DNA from: Arthrobacter sp. FW306-07-I
GTDB taxonomy: Bacteria; Actinomycetota; Actinomycetes; Actinomycetales; Micrococcaceae
DNA length: 64,000 nucleotides
NCBI RefSeq assembly: GCF_021800405.1
Contig: NZ_CP084550.1
Location: 1,364,001 to 1,428,000 of the forward strand
Reading direction: 5' to 3'
Part shown: positions 26,596 to 35,373 of the stretch, one piece after another
Layout of the letters: each line of letters opens with the position of its first letter
Position numbering within the stretch: position 1 is the first letter of the stretch
Program-made: the position numbers and the translations under genes
Notes under the pieces: model-generated
Told to the model about the DNA's origin: nothing
The model's database searches: none
Seen by the model: only the letters and a program-made list of their open reading frames with translations

Positions 26596-27588
26596 GTGGA
26601 CATGGATGCCTTTGCCGCCGTCAATGCGGACAAATGGGCGCGGTTGCAGGAGCTTGCGGGCAAAGGCAGGCTGACAGGCGCCGAAGCCGACGAATTGCTG
26701 GCGCTTTACCAGTCCACGTCCGGGCACCTATCCCTGGTCCGTTCCGTGGCCCCTGAAAGCGGGCTTTCGGCGTCCCTGTCCGCAACGCTGGCCCTGGCAA
26801 GGACCCGCTTCACCGGCGCCAGGTCCAACGTTGTGGCCGACCTGGCGCGGTTCTTCGTGGTGGCCCTTCCGGCCGCGCTGTACCGGCTGGCCTGGCTTAC
26901 CCTGGCCTGCGGCGCAGCATTCGTCCTCATCGCGGCTGCTTACGCCATATGGATCGGAACATCCCCTGAAGCCCTTCGGGCCGTGGCGTCCGAAACCGCC
27001 GCGGCCCAGTACGTGGACCAGGACTTCATCAACTACTACTCGGAAAACCCTGCAGCGTCCTTCGCCGGCGCTGTATGGACAAACAACGCGTGGATCTGTG
27101 CCCAGGCAGTGGCTTTGGGCATTACCGGGGTGTGGGTTCCGATGATCCTGTTCAGCAATGCGCAGGGGGTGGGCGTCGCTGCCGGAATCTTCGCCTCAGC
27201 GGGCAAGTCCGATGTGTTTTACAGCTACATCCTGCCCCACGGATTGATGGAGCTCACCGCCGTCTTCATTGCCTGCGCCGCGGGCCTGCGGATCTTTTGG
27301 GCCATGGTCGCACCCGGCCCCCGCACCCGTGGCCGGGCGGTGGCCGAGGAAGGCCGGTCACTGGTCACGGTGGCCCTGGGGCTGGTACTCGTTCTTTTCG
27401 TCTCGGGGCTGGTTGAAGGGTTCGTCACCCCCAGTCCACTGCCCACCTGGGCCAGGATCGGCATTGGCGCGGCCGTACTCGCCGCGTACTGGGTGTATGT
27501 CCTGGTGTGGGGCAGGCGGGCGTTCCTGTCGGGGGAACGCGGGGACATCCGCCGGGAAGACGCCGGCTACACGGAAATCGCTGCCTGA
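26596..27588 (+). CDS. Stage II sporulation protein M family membrane protein (DUF95)
   Basis: 330-aa polytopic membrane protein. The cytoplasmic N-terminal region (residues 1-85) begins MDMDAFAAVNADKW, the usual opening of the actinobacterial SpoIIM-like group. About five membrane segments follow, with the family motif around SYILPHGLMELTAVFIA (about residues 211-227). The organism is not expected to sporulate, so the name reflects family only; members are commonly found with RDD proteins and MoxR/DUF58 genes. GTG 26596 (leaderless) is preferred to ATG 26602. Confidence 0.87.
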   Translation: MDMDAFAAVNADKWARLQELAGKGRLTGAEADELLALYQSTSGHLSLVRSVAPESGLSASLSATLALARTRFTGARSNVVADLARFFVVALPAALYRLAWLTLACGAAFVLIAAAYAIWIGTSPEALRAVASETAAAQYVDQDFINYYSENPAASFAGAVWTNNAWICAQAVALGITGVWVPMILFSNAQGVGVAAGIFASAGKSDVFYSYILPHGLMELTAVFIACAAGLRIFWAMVAPGPRTRGRAVAEEGRSLVTVALGLVLVLFVSGLVEGFVTPSPLPTWARIGIGAAVLAAYWVYVLVWGRRAFLSGERGDIRREDAGYTEIAA

Positions 27589-27640
27589 ATCGTTGTAATC
27601 CTGCCGGGGTGGTTCCTCGCCCAGCGGAAGTTCCGGACGG

Positions 27641-27646
27641 TAGGCT
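27641..27646 (+). promoter_or_regulatory. -10 element (TAGGCT) upstream of the DUF1461 gene
   Basis: TAGGCT about 65 nt before the start, giving a leadered mRNA. Confidence 0.35.
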
Positions 27647-27711
27647 CGTCTGCAGAATCAATCGCGCCGCGAACTGGGACCGGTGCGGAACCCAACGGAA
27701 GTGACGCTGCT

Positions 27712-29088
27712 GTGAATGACGAAACACCGGCCCGCGCCAAAAGCGCTGCGCCGCAGCCGGAACCTTTCCTGGATACGTCCGGGGATTCCGACGAGCCCGC
27801 GTTCTCCTGGCTGGCGCCTACGGACGGAGACACGTCCGACGGGAACAAGCCGAATGCAGACAAGCCGAATGCTGACAAGTCGGATGCAGACGGTACCAGT
27901 GCTGATAAGACCAGTGGGGACAAAACCCCTGGGGGCAGGACCGCCGCTGACCTGTCTGACGGAAACATGCCCGGCGGGGGAGGACCAGGCACGGGAGTGA
28001 CCGGCAGTGAAAGCAACCGCGAGGCACGCCGGGACACGCGCAATTCCGCACAGCCTGAAAGCCGGGCCGACCGGAAGGCTGCGGAAGCCGCCGTCGGATC
28101 TTCCGCCCTTGGGAATCCTGCCTCCGCGCGTCCCGGTGCGGGGCTCTCGGCAGCCGGTGCGTCGACGGCCGGCTCGTCCGCAACCGGGTCCTCCACGACC
28201 GGATCCGCTGCGGACCAGCGGGACGGCACCGATTCTCCTGTGTTCAAGGAACCCCTTCCGACGTCGGCACTGCACGTGCGTCCCCCGGAGGAGGAAGTGG
28301 AGCGCCGCAACGCGCAGCGTGAAAGCGCGGCCAATGCCAAGCCGGTGGCGCCGCGCGTCATGCAGGTCCTGCTCGCGGTCATCTATCCGGTTATCCTCCT
28401 GATCCTGGCCGTCCGGGCCGTGACCAGCCCGCTCTTCCTCTGGGTGGAATACAACCGGCCCGGCTTCCCGGGCGACGGCTACGGCTTCAACACCGACGAC
28501 CGGATGACTTATGGTTCCTACGCCGTGGACTACCTCAGCAACTGGGCGGGCCCGCGCTACCTGGGTGACCTGGTGAGCCGCAGCGGCGAAAAACTCTTCA
28601 AGGACGGCGAAGTCAGCCACATGGCGGACGTCAAAGTTGTCATCCTGTCGACCTTCGGCGCCGGCGTTTTGCTGCTCCTCCTTGCCCTGATCGCCATCCT
28701 GTACCTGCGCAAGCGCAGCACCGGCGGGATCAGGCGCGGCCTTTTCGCCGGCTCCATCATCACGCTGGTCCTGATCCTGGGCCTCGGTACGCTGGCGGCC
28801 CTGGGCTGGCAGCAGTTCTTTACCGAGTTCCACCGGATTTTCTTCGCCGACGGGTCCTGGACCTTCAGCCTGGACGATACCCTGATCCGGCTGTTCCCCA
28901 GCCAGTTCTGGATGGATGCCGGCATCGCCATCGCGGCGATGGTGCTCCTGGCCTCCATCGTGACGCTGGTGCTTACCTGGCCCACGCGCCGCCGCCGTGG
29001 CGTAGGACGCGGGGAAGAGCCGGCAAGGGCTGGGCAGGGAAAGCCTGACCAGGAAACGGCGGAGCAGGAAAAGGCCTCTCAGCCGTAG
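27712..29088 (+). CDS. TIGR01906/DUF1461 integral membrane protein with repetitive disordered N-terminus
   Basis: 458 aa. Residues 1-210 are low-complexity and hydrophilic, with a tandem five-residue-like repeat (units such as DKPNA, DKSDA, DKTSG) at about residues 42-70. The C-terminal half (about 215-430) has four or five membrane helices and the DUF1461 hallmark SHMADVK after the first extracytoplasmic loop. Function is unknown. GTG 27712 follows GGAAG. Its stop overlaps that of the convergent acyl-CoA synthetase gene by 10 nt. Confidence 0.8.
   Translation: MNDETPARAKSAAPQPEPFLDTSGDSDEPAFSWLAPTDGDTSDGNKPNADKPNADKSDADGTSADKTSGDKTPGGRTAADLSDGNMPGGGGPGTGVTGSESNREARRDTRNSAQPESRADRKAAEAAVGSSALGNPASARPGAGLSAAGASTAGSSATGSSTTGSAADQRDGTDSPVFKEPLPTSALHVRPPEEEVERRNAQRESAANAKPVAPRVMQVLLAVIYPVILLILAVRAVTSPLFLWVEYNRPGFPGDGYGFNTDDRMTYGSYAVDYLSNWAGPRYLGDLVSRSGEKLFKDGEVSHMADVKVVILSTFGAGVLLLLLALIAILYLRKRSTGGIRRGLFAGSIITLVLILGLGTLAALGWQQFFTEFHRIFFADGSWTFSLDDTLIRLFPSQFWMDAGIAIAAMVLLASIVTLVLTWPTRRRRGVGRGEEPARAGQGKPDQETAEQEKASQP
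27838..27930 (+). repeat. Degenerate tandem repeat inside the DUF1461 gene
   Basis: About six imperfect 15-nt units (consensus near GACAAGnnGAATGCA) encoding Asp-Lys-rich pentapeptides. Copy number may vary between strains. Confidence 0.6.
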
Positions 29089-30908
29089 ATCTTGGCGATC
29101 TCCGCCTGGAACTCCCTGACGACGGCGGACCGCTTCAGTTTCAGCGACGGCGTCAGGTGCCCGGACTCCACGCTGAACTCAGCGTCCAGCAGCCGGAAGG
29201 TGCGCACGGACTCCGCCTTCGACACCATCTTGTTTGCCAGGTCCACGGCTTCCTGAAGGGCAGCCAGGACCTGGGGGTCACTGGCCGCTTCACTGAGGGG
29301 GAGCGGGGGCAGGCCCCGCTCGGCGCGCCAGTCGGCAACGCCTTCCGGGTCCAGGGTCAGGAGGGCTGATACGTAGGGCTTGCCGTCACCCACCACCACT
29401 GCATGGGCCACGAGCTGGTGGCTCCGGATCATCTCTTCCAGCGGCCCGGGGGCAACGTTCTTGCCGCCGGCCGTTACCAGGAGGTCCTTCTTCCGGCCCG
29501 TGACCGCGAGGAAGCCCTCCTTGTCCAGCTCGCCAAGATCGCCGGTGCGAAAGAAGCCGTCCACGAACGCTTCGGCGTCCGCGGCCGGGTTGTCGTGGTA
29601 CCCCCGGAAAACACCGATTCCCTTGACCAGGATTTCGCCGTCTTCGGCCACGCGGATGGTGGTCCCGGGGAGGGGGATGCCCACCGTTCCCACCCTGTTG
29701 CGGGAGGGTGTGTTCACGGTGCACGGCGCCGTGGTTTCGGTCAACCCGTAGCCTTCGAGGACGGGAATGCCCACCCCCCGGAAGAAGTGTGCGTCTTCCG
29801 AAGCAAGGGGGCTGGCCCCGGAGACGGTGTACTCCACCTCGCCGCCGAACGCCTGTCGCAGCCTCGGGTAGACCAGCCGGTCAAACACCGCGTGCCGGGC
29901 CCGGCTCAGCAGTCCCGGGCCGGGACCCTCGCCACGGTTTAGCCGGTCCTGTTCGCGCGAGTAGGCAATGGCTGCAGCGGACGCGGCATCGAACACCCGT
30001 CCCTTGCCTGCCACCGCCGCCTTGTGAGCGGCCGTTGCCCGGACTTTCTCGAAGATGCGCGGCACCACCAGCAGGAACGTGGGCCGGAAGGTGCCAAGGT
30101 CTTCGAGGAGCTGCGCCGCCCCCGGGCTGTGGCCCACGGTTGCGCCGGCGGCTACACAGACCACCTGGACCGCCCGGGCCAGGACGTGGGCCAGCGGCAG
30201 GAACATCAAAGTGCGCGCCATATCCTTCTGCAGGATCTCCGGCAGGAACGCCACGATGTTCTTGGCCACCAGGGCGAAGTTCCCGTGCGTGATCTCGCAC
30301 CCTTTGGGTTTGCCCGTGGTGCCCGACGTATATACCAGCGAGGCGAGGTCCGCCAGGCCTGCACGGGTGCGCTGCCGCTCCAGTTCAGCGTCGCTGACTC
30401 CGGCGCCTGCAGCGGCGAGGCTGGCAAGGTCGGGGGCCTCGCCGTCGTAATCCATCCGCACCACGTTGACCAGGCGGTCGCTGAGCTCGGCAGAGGCCGC
30501 CACCACGCCGGTGACCAGCTGCACCATGGCGCGTTCGCCGGCGAAGACCCGCCGGACCCCGGCGTCGCGGATGATCCACTCCACCTGGCTCGCGGAGGAC
30601 GTCTCATAGATCGGCACCGTAACGCCGCCGGCGAACCAGATGGCAAAGTCCACCAAGGTCCACTCATAGGAGGTACGGGACATCACGGCCACGGTGTCAC
30701 CCGGTTCCAGGCCGCCGGCAATGAGCCCCTTGGCCAGCGCGCTGACGTCCTGGAGGAATTTCTGCACGGGAACATCCACCCAGCCGTTGGGGCCCTTCCG
30801 GCGGTACAGGGCACGGGCCGGGTTGGCGGCGTGCTGCTCCAGCAGCAGGTCGGTCACGTTGCTGTTGGCGTCCATCTCAACCAGCAGTTCGGTGCTTGCT
30901 TCTCTCAC
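29079..30908 (-). CDS. Long-chain acyl-CoA synthetase (AMP-forming)
   Basis: Activates fatty acids to acyl-AMP and then acyl-CoA. ANL-superfamily motifs are complete: P-loop YTSGTTGKPKG (about residue 186), the EGYGLTET adenine motif (about 363), the TGD with downstream R in GRKKD (about 450-470) and the C-terminal lysine region LTPSLKLKR. The length of 609 aa matches FadD15-like enzymes. GTG 30908 has CGGAGA upstream; the longer open frame to 31280 is antisense to the pmt gene. Confidence 0.93.
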   Translation of the reverse strand: MREASTELLVEMDANSNVTDLLLEQHAANPARALYRRKGPNGWVDVPVQKFLQDVSALAKGLIAGGLEPGDTVAVMSRTSYEWTLVDFAIWFAGGVTVPIYETSSASQVEWIIRDAGVRRVFAGERAMVQLVTGVVAASAELSDRLVNVVRMDYDGEAPDLASLAAAGAGVSDAELERQRTRAGLADLASLVYTSGTTGKPKGCEITHGNFALVAKNIVAFLPEILQKDMARTLMFLPLAHVLARAVQVVCVAAGATVGHSPGAAQLLEDLGTFRPTFLLVVPRIFEKVRATAAHKAAVAGKGRVFDAASAAAIAYSREQDRLNRGEGPGPGLLSRARHAVFDRLVYPRLRQAFGGEVEYTVSGASPLASEDAHFFRGVGIPVLEGYGLTETTAPCTVNTPSRNRVGTVGIPLPGTTIRVAEDGEILVKGIGVFRGYHDNPAADAEAFVDGFFRTGDLGELDKEGFLAVTGRKKDLLVTAGGKNVAPGPLEEMIRSHQLVAHAVVVGDGKPYVSALLTLDPEGVADWRAERGLPPLPLSEAASDPQVLAALQEAVDLANKMVSKAESVRTFRLLDAEFSVESGHLTPSLKLKRSAVVREFQAEIAKIYG

Positions 30909-30975
30909 AGCAGGTCTCCGTTTCCGCTGCCACGCCGCGGCAGCGGCTCCTTCAGGTCTCTGTTGACATCCTGCC

Positions 30976-32691
30976 CTAGATCCAGGACGGCATCCACATC
31001 CGGACCTTCCAGTCGACGTAGGGGATGACTTCGGCAGTCCAGATCGGGTAGAAAAAGGCCGACAGCAGGACCGCCGCCACAAGGAACAGGACCACCAGGT
31101 ACAGGCCGGAGCGGCGGCGCCAGGGCGGGTCCGTGGCCCTGCCCAGGACCAACCCGAGGCAGTACACCAGCGCCAGGACCAGGAACGGCTCGAAGGACAC
31201 CGCGTAGAAGTAGAACATGGTCCGCTCCGGGTACATGAACCACGGAAGGTAGCCGGCGGCGACCCCAGCCAGCACGGCACCCGCGCGCCAGTCCCGCCGT
31301 CCGGCCCACCAAAAGAGCAGGACCACCAGCGAGATGGCCGCCGACCACCAGATCAGCGGATTTCCGACGGACAGAATGGCCGATGTGCACTTCTCCACGT
31401 CACAGCCCGGAGTGCCCTGGGGCGGGGATTCATAGAAAAACGACGTGGGCCGTCCCATCACCAGCCAGCTCCAGGCGCTGGCCTGGTAAGGGTGCTCGGC
31501 ACTGAGGCCCTGGTGGAACTTGTACGCTTCCAGGTGATAGTGGACCAGGGAGCGGACGGAGTTGGGGAGCCAGCCCCATTCGGCTGACGGATTGCTTTCC
31601 GCCCAATGGCGGAAGTAGGCGTTGTCGGACAGGAACCAGCCCGTCCAGGTGGCGGCGTAGATGAGCCCTGCCACGGGAACCATGCCGAGGAACGCGGGGA
31701 TCCCGTCCCGGATCACGCCGCCGCTGATCCAGCCGCGGATGCCGGCGACCCGGCGCGCGTTGAGGTCCCACAGCACGGTGAGGATGCCGAATCCGGCGAG
31801 GAAGAACAGGCCGGACCACTTGGTTCCCACGGCCAGGCCCATGCAGACGCCCGCGGCGACCCGCCACCAGCGCACGCCCAGCCACGGCCCGGACAGCAGC
31901 ACACCTTCCGGCGGCTGCCCGCCGTTGGCGGCAGCGGCCCGGGCCAGCCGTGCGGCAAGCCGGCGGCGTCCGTCGTCGCGGTCCATCAGCAGGGCGCCGA
32001 AGGCGGCAAGGATCCAGAACGTGAGGAAGATGTCCAGCAGCGAGGTCCGGGACATCACCAGGTGATGGCCGTCGACGGCGAGGAGCAGCCCGGCGGCGCC
32101 GGCCAGCGGAAGCGAGCGGAACAGTTTCAGTGCGACCAGGGAGACCAGCAGGACGGTGAGGGTGCCGGTGAGGGCTGCGGCGAAGCGCCAGCCGAACGGG
32201 TTCTCCGGCCCGAACAGCCACATGCCCGCGGCGATCATCCATTTGCCTACCGGCGGGTGGACCACATACTCGGGGGTGCCCAGCAGGACGTCGGGATTGC
32301 CGGTGTTGAAGGCATCATTCGCTTTGTCCGGCCAGCTGCGTTCGTAGCCGCTGATGAGGTAGGAGTAGGCATCCTTGACGTAGTACGTCTCGTCGAACAC
32401 CAGCTTGTGCGGAACCTCGAGGCGGATGAACCGGAGGAGGCCGCCAATGACTGCCGTCAGGACCGGAACCAGGAGGAACCAAAGACGGAGCGACGGCGGG
32501 TAGTCACGCCACGAGGTACCGGTACCAATCAGCCTTGCCCGCAGCGCCTCGACGGTGAACGCCTCATCCGGCCGGCTAATCCAGGACTGGGCAGCCTTCC
32601 CGTGAGGCTCCACCGCTGTGGCGCCTGCTGAAGGGGATGCCGCCAGGCTGCGTTTCCAGGCCCCGGCGGGCCGCGTCGAGGTCTGCGTCAC
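30976..32691 (-). CDS. Dolichyl/polyprenyl-phosphate-mannose-protein mannosyltransferase (PMT family)
   Basis: Transfers mannose from polyprenyl-phosphomannose to Ser/Thr of secreted proteins on the outer face. The GT39 acidic motif DETYYVKDA in the first extracytoplasmic loop and HPPVGKW further on are diagnostic. About ten to eleven membrane helices span the 571 residues. TAGCAT (32699-32704) is followed by 7 nt and GTG 32691, so this leaderless start is preferred; ATG 32700 (three codons earlier) overlaps the -10. It is divergent from rsmI, as I recall for Rv1002c/Rv1003. Confidence 0.92.
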   Translation of the reverse strand: MTQTSTRPAGAWKRSLAASPSAGATAVEPHGKAAQSWISRPDEAFTVEALRARLIGTGTSWRDYPPSLRLWFLLVPVLTAVIGGLLRFIRLEVPHKLVFDETYYVKDAYSYLISGYERSWPDKANDAFNTGNPDVLLGTPEYVVHPPVGKWMIAAGMWLFGPENPFGWRFAAALTGTLTVLLVSLVALKLFRSLPLAGAAGLLLAVDGHHLVMSRTSLLDIFLTFWILAAFGALLMDRDDGRRRLAARLARAAAANGGQPPEGVLLSGPWLGVRWWRVAAGVCMGLAVGTKWSGLFFLAGFGILTVLWDLNARRVAGIRGWISGGVIRDGIPAFLGMVPVAGLIYAATWTGWFLSDNAYFRHWAESNPSAEWGWLPNSVRSLVHYHLEAYKFHQGLSAEHPYQASAWSWLVMGRPTSFFYESPPQGTPGCDVEKCTSAILSVGNPLIWWSAAISLVVLLFWWAGRRDWRAGAVLAGVAAGYLPWFMYPERTMFYFYAVSFEPFLVLALVYCLGLVLGRATDPPWRRRSGLYLVVLFLVAAVLLSAFFYPIWTAEVIPYVDWKVRMWMPSWI

Positions 32692-32698
32692 GAGCCCC

Positions 32699-32704
32699 AT
32701 GCTA
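32699..32704 (-). promoter_or_regulatory. -10 element (TAGCAT) of the pmt gene
   Basis: TAGCAT, 7 nt, GTG 32691. The -10 of the divergent rsmI gene lies only 30 nt away, so the two -35 regions overlap. Confidence 0.45.
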
Positions 32705-32733
32705 CCTTTTGCGGCTGGAAGACCCGGCAGCAG

Positions 32734-32739
32734 TAGGCT
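32734..32739 (+). promoter_or_regulatory. -10 element (TAGGCT) of rsmI
   Basis: TAGGCT, 6 nt, GTG 32746. Leaderless arrangement. Confidence 0.5.
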
Positions 32740-32745
32740 TGGTGG

Positions 32746-33621
32746 GTGGACCCGAACCCCAGCCCCCTCCCCGAGCCCGCCCCTTCGACTGCGGGGCGGA
32801 TCGTCCTTGCCGCCACACCGATCGGGAACACCGGCGACGCCTCCGCCCGGCTCGTGGAACTGCTGGGCACGGCAGACATCGTCGCCGCCGAGGACACCCG
32901 GCGGCTCCACCGCCTGGTCCAGAGCCTGGGCGTTACCGTGGCCGGCCGCGTCATCAGCTACCACGAACACAACGAGGCCACCCGGACGGCCGAACTCCTT
33001 GACCACGTGCGTGCCGGCAGCACGCTCCTCATGGTGACCGACGCCGGGATGCCTGCGGTTTCGGACCCCGGTTTCCGGCTGGTTGAGGGCGCCATTGCGG
33101 CGGGGCTTACCGTCACCGCCGTCCCCGGCCCCTCAGCCGTGCTCACGGCACTGGCGCTGTCCGGCCTCCCAACGGACCGGTTCTGCTTCGAAGGGTTCCT
33201 TCCCCGCAAAGCCGGCGAAAGGGCCTCCCGCCTCGCCGATCTCGCGGGGGAGCGGCGCACCATGGTCTTCTTCGAAGCTCCGCACCGGTTGGAAGCCATG
33301 CTGCGGGCCCTGCGGGAGCGCTTCGGCCCTGACCGTCCCATCGCCGTCTGCCGGGAGCTGACCAAGACGTACGAGGAAGTCATCCGCGGCAGTGTAGGCG
33401 AACTCCTCACTTGGGCTGAGGAGAATGAGGTGCGCGGCGAGATCGCCGTCGTGCTCGGCGGTGCGCCGGAACAGGCAGCCGGAACCCCGGAAGACCACGT
33501 CGCGGCAGTCAACGAGCTGGTGAACCAGGGCGTCCGGTTGAAGGAGGCTGTAGCCGCCGTTGCCGATGACGCGCGCGTGAGCAAGCGGGAACTGTATTCG
33601 GCTGTGCTCGCCGCCCGGTAA
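32746..33621 (+). CDS. rsmI: 16S rRNA (cytidine(1402)-2'-O)-methyltransferase
   Basis: SAM-dependent 2'-O-methylation of C1402 in the decoding centre. The tetrapyrrole-methylase fold is clear: LAATPIGNTGDAS (about residues 21-33), AAEDTRRLHRL, SYHEHNE (about 76-82), VTDAGMPAVSDPG (about 97-109) and PGPSAVLTAL (about 127-136). The 291-aa length is normal. GTG 32746 sits 6 nt after a -10 hexamer, so it is leaderless. Confidence 0.96.
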   Translation: MDPNPSPLPEPAPSTAGRIVLAATPIGNTGDASARLVELLGTADIVAAEDTRRLHRLVQSLGVTVAGRVISYHEHNEATRTAELLDHVRAGSTLLMVTDAGMPAVSDPGFRLVEGAIAAGLTVTAVPGPSAVLTALALSGLPTDRFCFEGFLPRKAGERASRLADLAGERRTMVFFEAPHRLEAMLRALRERFGPDRPIAVCRELTKTYEEVIRGSVGELLTWAEENEVRGEIAVVLGGAPEQAAGTPEDHVAAVNELVNQGVRLKEAVAAVADDARVSKRELYSAVLAAR

Positions 33622-33644
33622 CCTCCGCAGGGGCCTTCCGATTC

Positions 33645-33660
33645 CTGTGCAGCTGCACAG
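33645..33660. promoter_or_regulatory. Perfect 16-bp palindrome upstream of gabD
   Basis: CTGTGCAG followed directly by CTGCACAG, about 55 nt upstream of the likely -10 TAGTCT (33715-33720). Candidate regulator-binding site. Confidence 0.4.
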
Positions 33661-33714
33661 CAAAGCTGCGATTCTGCAGTGCGCAACGGCGTAGACCCTA
33701 GCGGTGCCCCGCAG

Positions 33715-33720
33715 TAGTCT
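33715..33720 (+). promoter_or_regulatory. -10 element (TAGTCT) of gabD
   Basis: TAGTCT about 80 nt before GTG 33802, with GAGGGAG as ribosome-binding site in the leader. Confidence 0.35.
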
Positions 33721-33801
33721 GGCTGTTAATCAGCCCCATGATCCCGGTCACTCCGTACCGCGGGGGCGGGCTGCCACAACCCTACTGACGAGGGAGTCAT
33801 C

Positions 33802-35301
33802 GTGACTGTCACTGCACAGCCGGCCGTTACCGCCGAGCGCGAAACCCGGCTTTTGGCCTCCGTTCCCACCGGGCTGCTCATCAACGGTGAGTGGCGCGAC
33901 GCCGCCTCGGGCAAGACGTTCGACGTCGAGGATCCCGCTACCGGGAAGGTGCTGCTGAGCATTGCCGACGCCGGCCCCGAGGACGGTGCGGCCGCCCTGG
34001 ACGCCGCCGCCGCTGCCCAGGAATCCTGGGCGAAGGTGCCGCCCCGGGAACGCGGCGAAATCCTGCGCCGTGCCTTCGACATGGTGACCGAACGGGCAGA
34101 AGACTTCGCCCTCCTGATGACTTTGGAAATGGGCAAGCCGCTGGCCGAGGCCCGCGGTGAAGTGACCTACGGCGCCGAGTTCCTGCGCTGGTTCTCCGAA
34201 GAAGCAGTCCGCGCCTTTGGCCGCTATTCCGTCTCACCCGATGGCAAGTCCCGGCTCCTGGTGGCCAAGAAGCCGGTGGGTCCCTGCCTGCTGATCACAC
34301 CGTGGAACTTCCCGCTGGCCATGGCCACCCGCAAGATCGCCCCGGCCGTCGCCGCGGGCTGCACGATGGTGTTGAAGTCTGCGAACCTGACGCCCCTGAC
34401 GTCCCAGCTGTTCGCGGCCGTCATGCAGGAAGCCGGCCTCCCGGCCGGTGTCCTTAACGTCATCCCCACGTCCACGGCAGGGGCCACCACCGGGCCCCTG
34501 ATTAAGGACTCCCGGCTGCGCAAGCTCTCCTTCACCGGCTCCACCGAAGTGGGACGGCGACTGCTGGCCGATGCGTCCGAAAACGTGCTGCGGACTTCCA
34601 TGGAGCTCGGCGGCAACGCCCCGTTCCTGGTGTTCGAGGACGCCGACCTGGACGCCGCTGTCACCGGTGCCATGGCAGCCAAGCTGCGGAACATGGGCGA
34701 GGCCTGCACGGCGGCCAACCGCTTCATCGTCCACGAGTCCGTGGCCGGCGAATTCGCCGGGAAGTTCGCCGCGAAGATGAAGGAAATGACCACCGCCCGC
34801 GGAACCGAACCCGAATCCAAGGTAGGCCCGCTGATCGACGCCAAGAGCCGTGACAAGGTCCACGAACTGGTGTCCGATGCCCTGTCCTCCGGCGCCAAGG
34901 CAGTCCTGGGCGGTGCACCGGTGGAGGGGCCGGGCTACTTCTACCAGCCCACCATCCTGTCCGGCGTCGCCGAGGGGAGCCGTATCCTTTCCGAGGAAAT
35001 CTTTGGCCCTGTTGCCCCGATCATCACCTTCAGCAGCGAAGACGAGGCAGTGCGGCTGGCGAACAACACCGAATACGGCCTGGTGGCCTACGTGTTCACC
35101 AAGGACATCAACCGCGGCATCCGGATGGGTGAAAAGCTTGAAACGGGCATGCTCGGCCTGAACGCCGGTGTCATCTCCAACGCGGCCGCACCCTTCGGCG
35201 GCGTCAAGCAGTCGGGCCTGGGACGTGAAGGCGGCCTCGAAGGCATCGAGGAATACCTCTACACCCAGTACATCGGCATCGCCGACCCCTACGCCGGCTA
35301 G
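33802..35301 (+). CDS. gabD: NAD(P)-dependent succinate-semialdehyde dehydrogenase
   Basis: Aldehyde dehydrogenase superfamily enzyme oxidising succinate semialdehyde to succinate (GABA catabolism or TCA bypass). TPWNFPLAM (about residue 171), FTGSTEVGR (about 246), the general base in ELGGNAP (about 270) and the nucleophile Cys in GEACTAANR (about 302) are present. The closest pattern is GabD/succinate-semialdehyde type, but related aldehyde substrates cannot be excluded. GTG 33802 has GAGGGAG 6-8 nt upstream. A terminator follows. Confidence 0.88.
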   Translation: MTVTAQPAVTAERETRLLASVPTGLLINGEWRDAASGKTFDVEDPATGKVLLSIADAGPEDGAAALDAAAAAQESWAKVPPRERGEILRRAFDMVTERAEDFALLMTLEMGKPLAEARGEVTYGAEFLRWFSEEAVRAFGRYSVSPDGKSRLLVAKKPVGPCLLITPWNFPLAMATRKIAPAVAAGCTMVLKSANLTPLTSQLFAAVMQEAGLPAGVLNVIPTSTAGATTGPLIKDSRLRKLSFTGSTEVGRRLLADASENVLRTSMELGGNAPFLVFEDADLDAAVTGAMAAKLRNMGEACTAANRFIVHESVAGEFAGKFAAKMKEMTTARGTEPESKVGPLIDAKSRDKVHELVSDALSSGAKAVLGGAPVEGPGYFYQPTILSGVAEGSRILSEEIFGPVAPIITFSSEDEAVRLANNTEYGLVAYVFTKDINRGIRMGEKLETGMLGLNAGVISNAAAPFGGVKQSGLGREGGLEGIEEYLYTQYIGIADPYAG

Positions 35302-35334
35302 CACCCGGCCCGCCGGCAACCGCAGGCAAACCGC

Positions 35335-35369
35335 AAAGTGCCGCCCGGAGTTTTCCCGGGCGGCACTTT
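35335..35369. terminator. Bidirectional terminator between gabD and the transglutaminase gene
   Basis: AAAGTGCCGCCCGG (35335-35348) pairs perfectly with CCGGGCGGCACTTT (35356-35369) around a 7-nt loop. Terminal A and T runs allow use from both strands. Confidence 0.88.
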
Positions 35370-35373
35370 CGTG

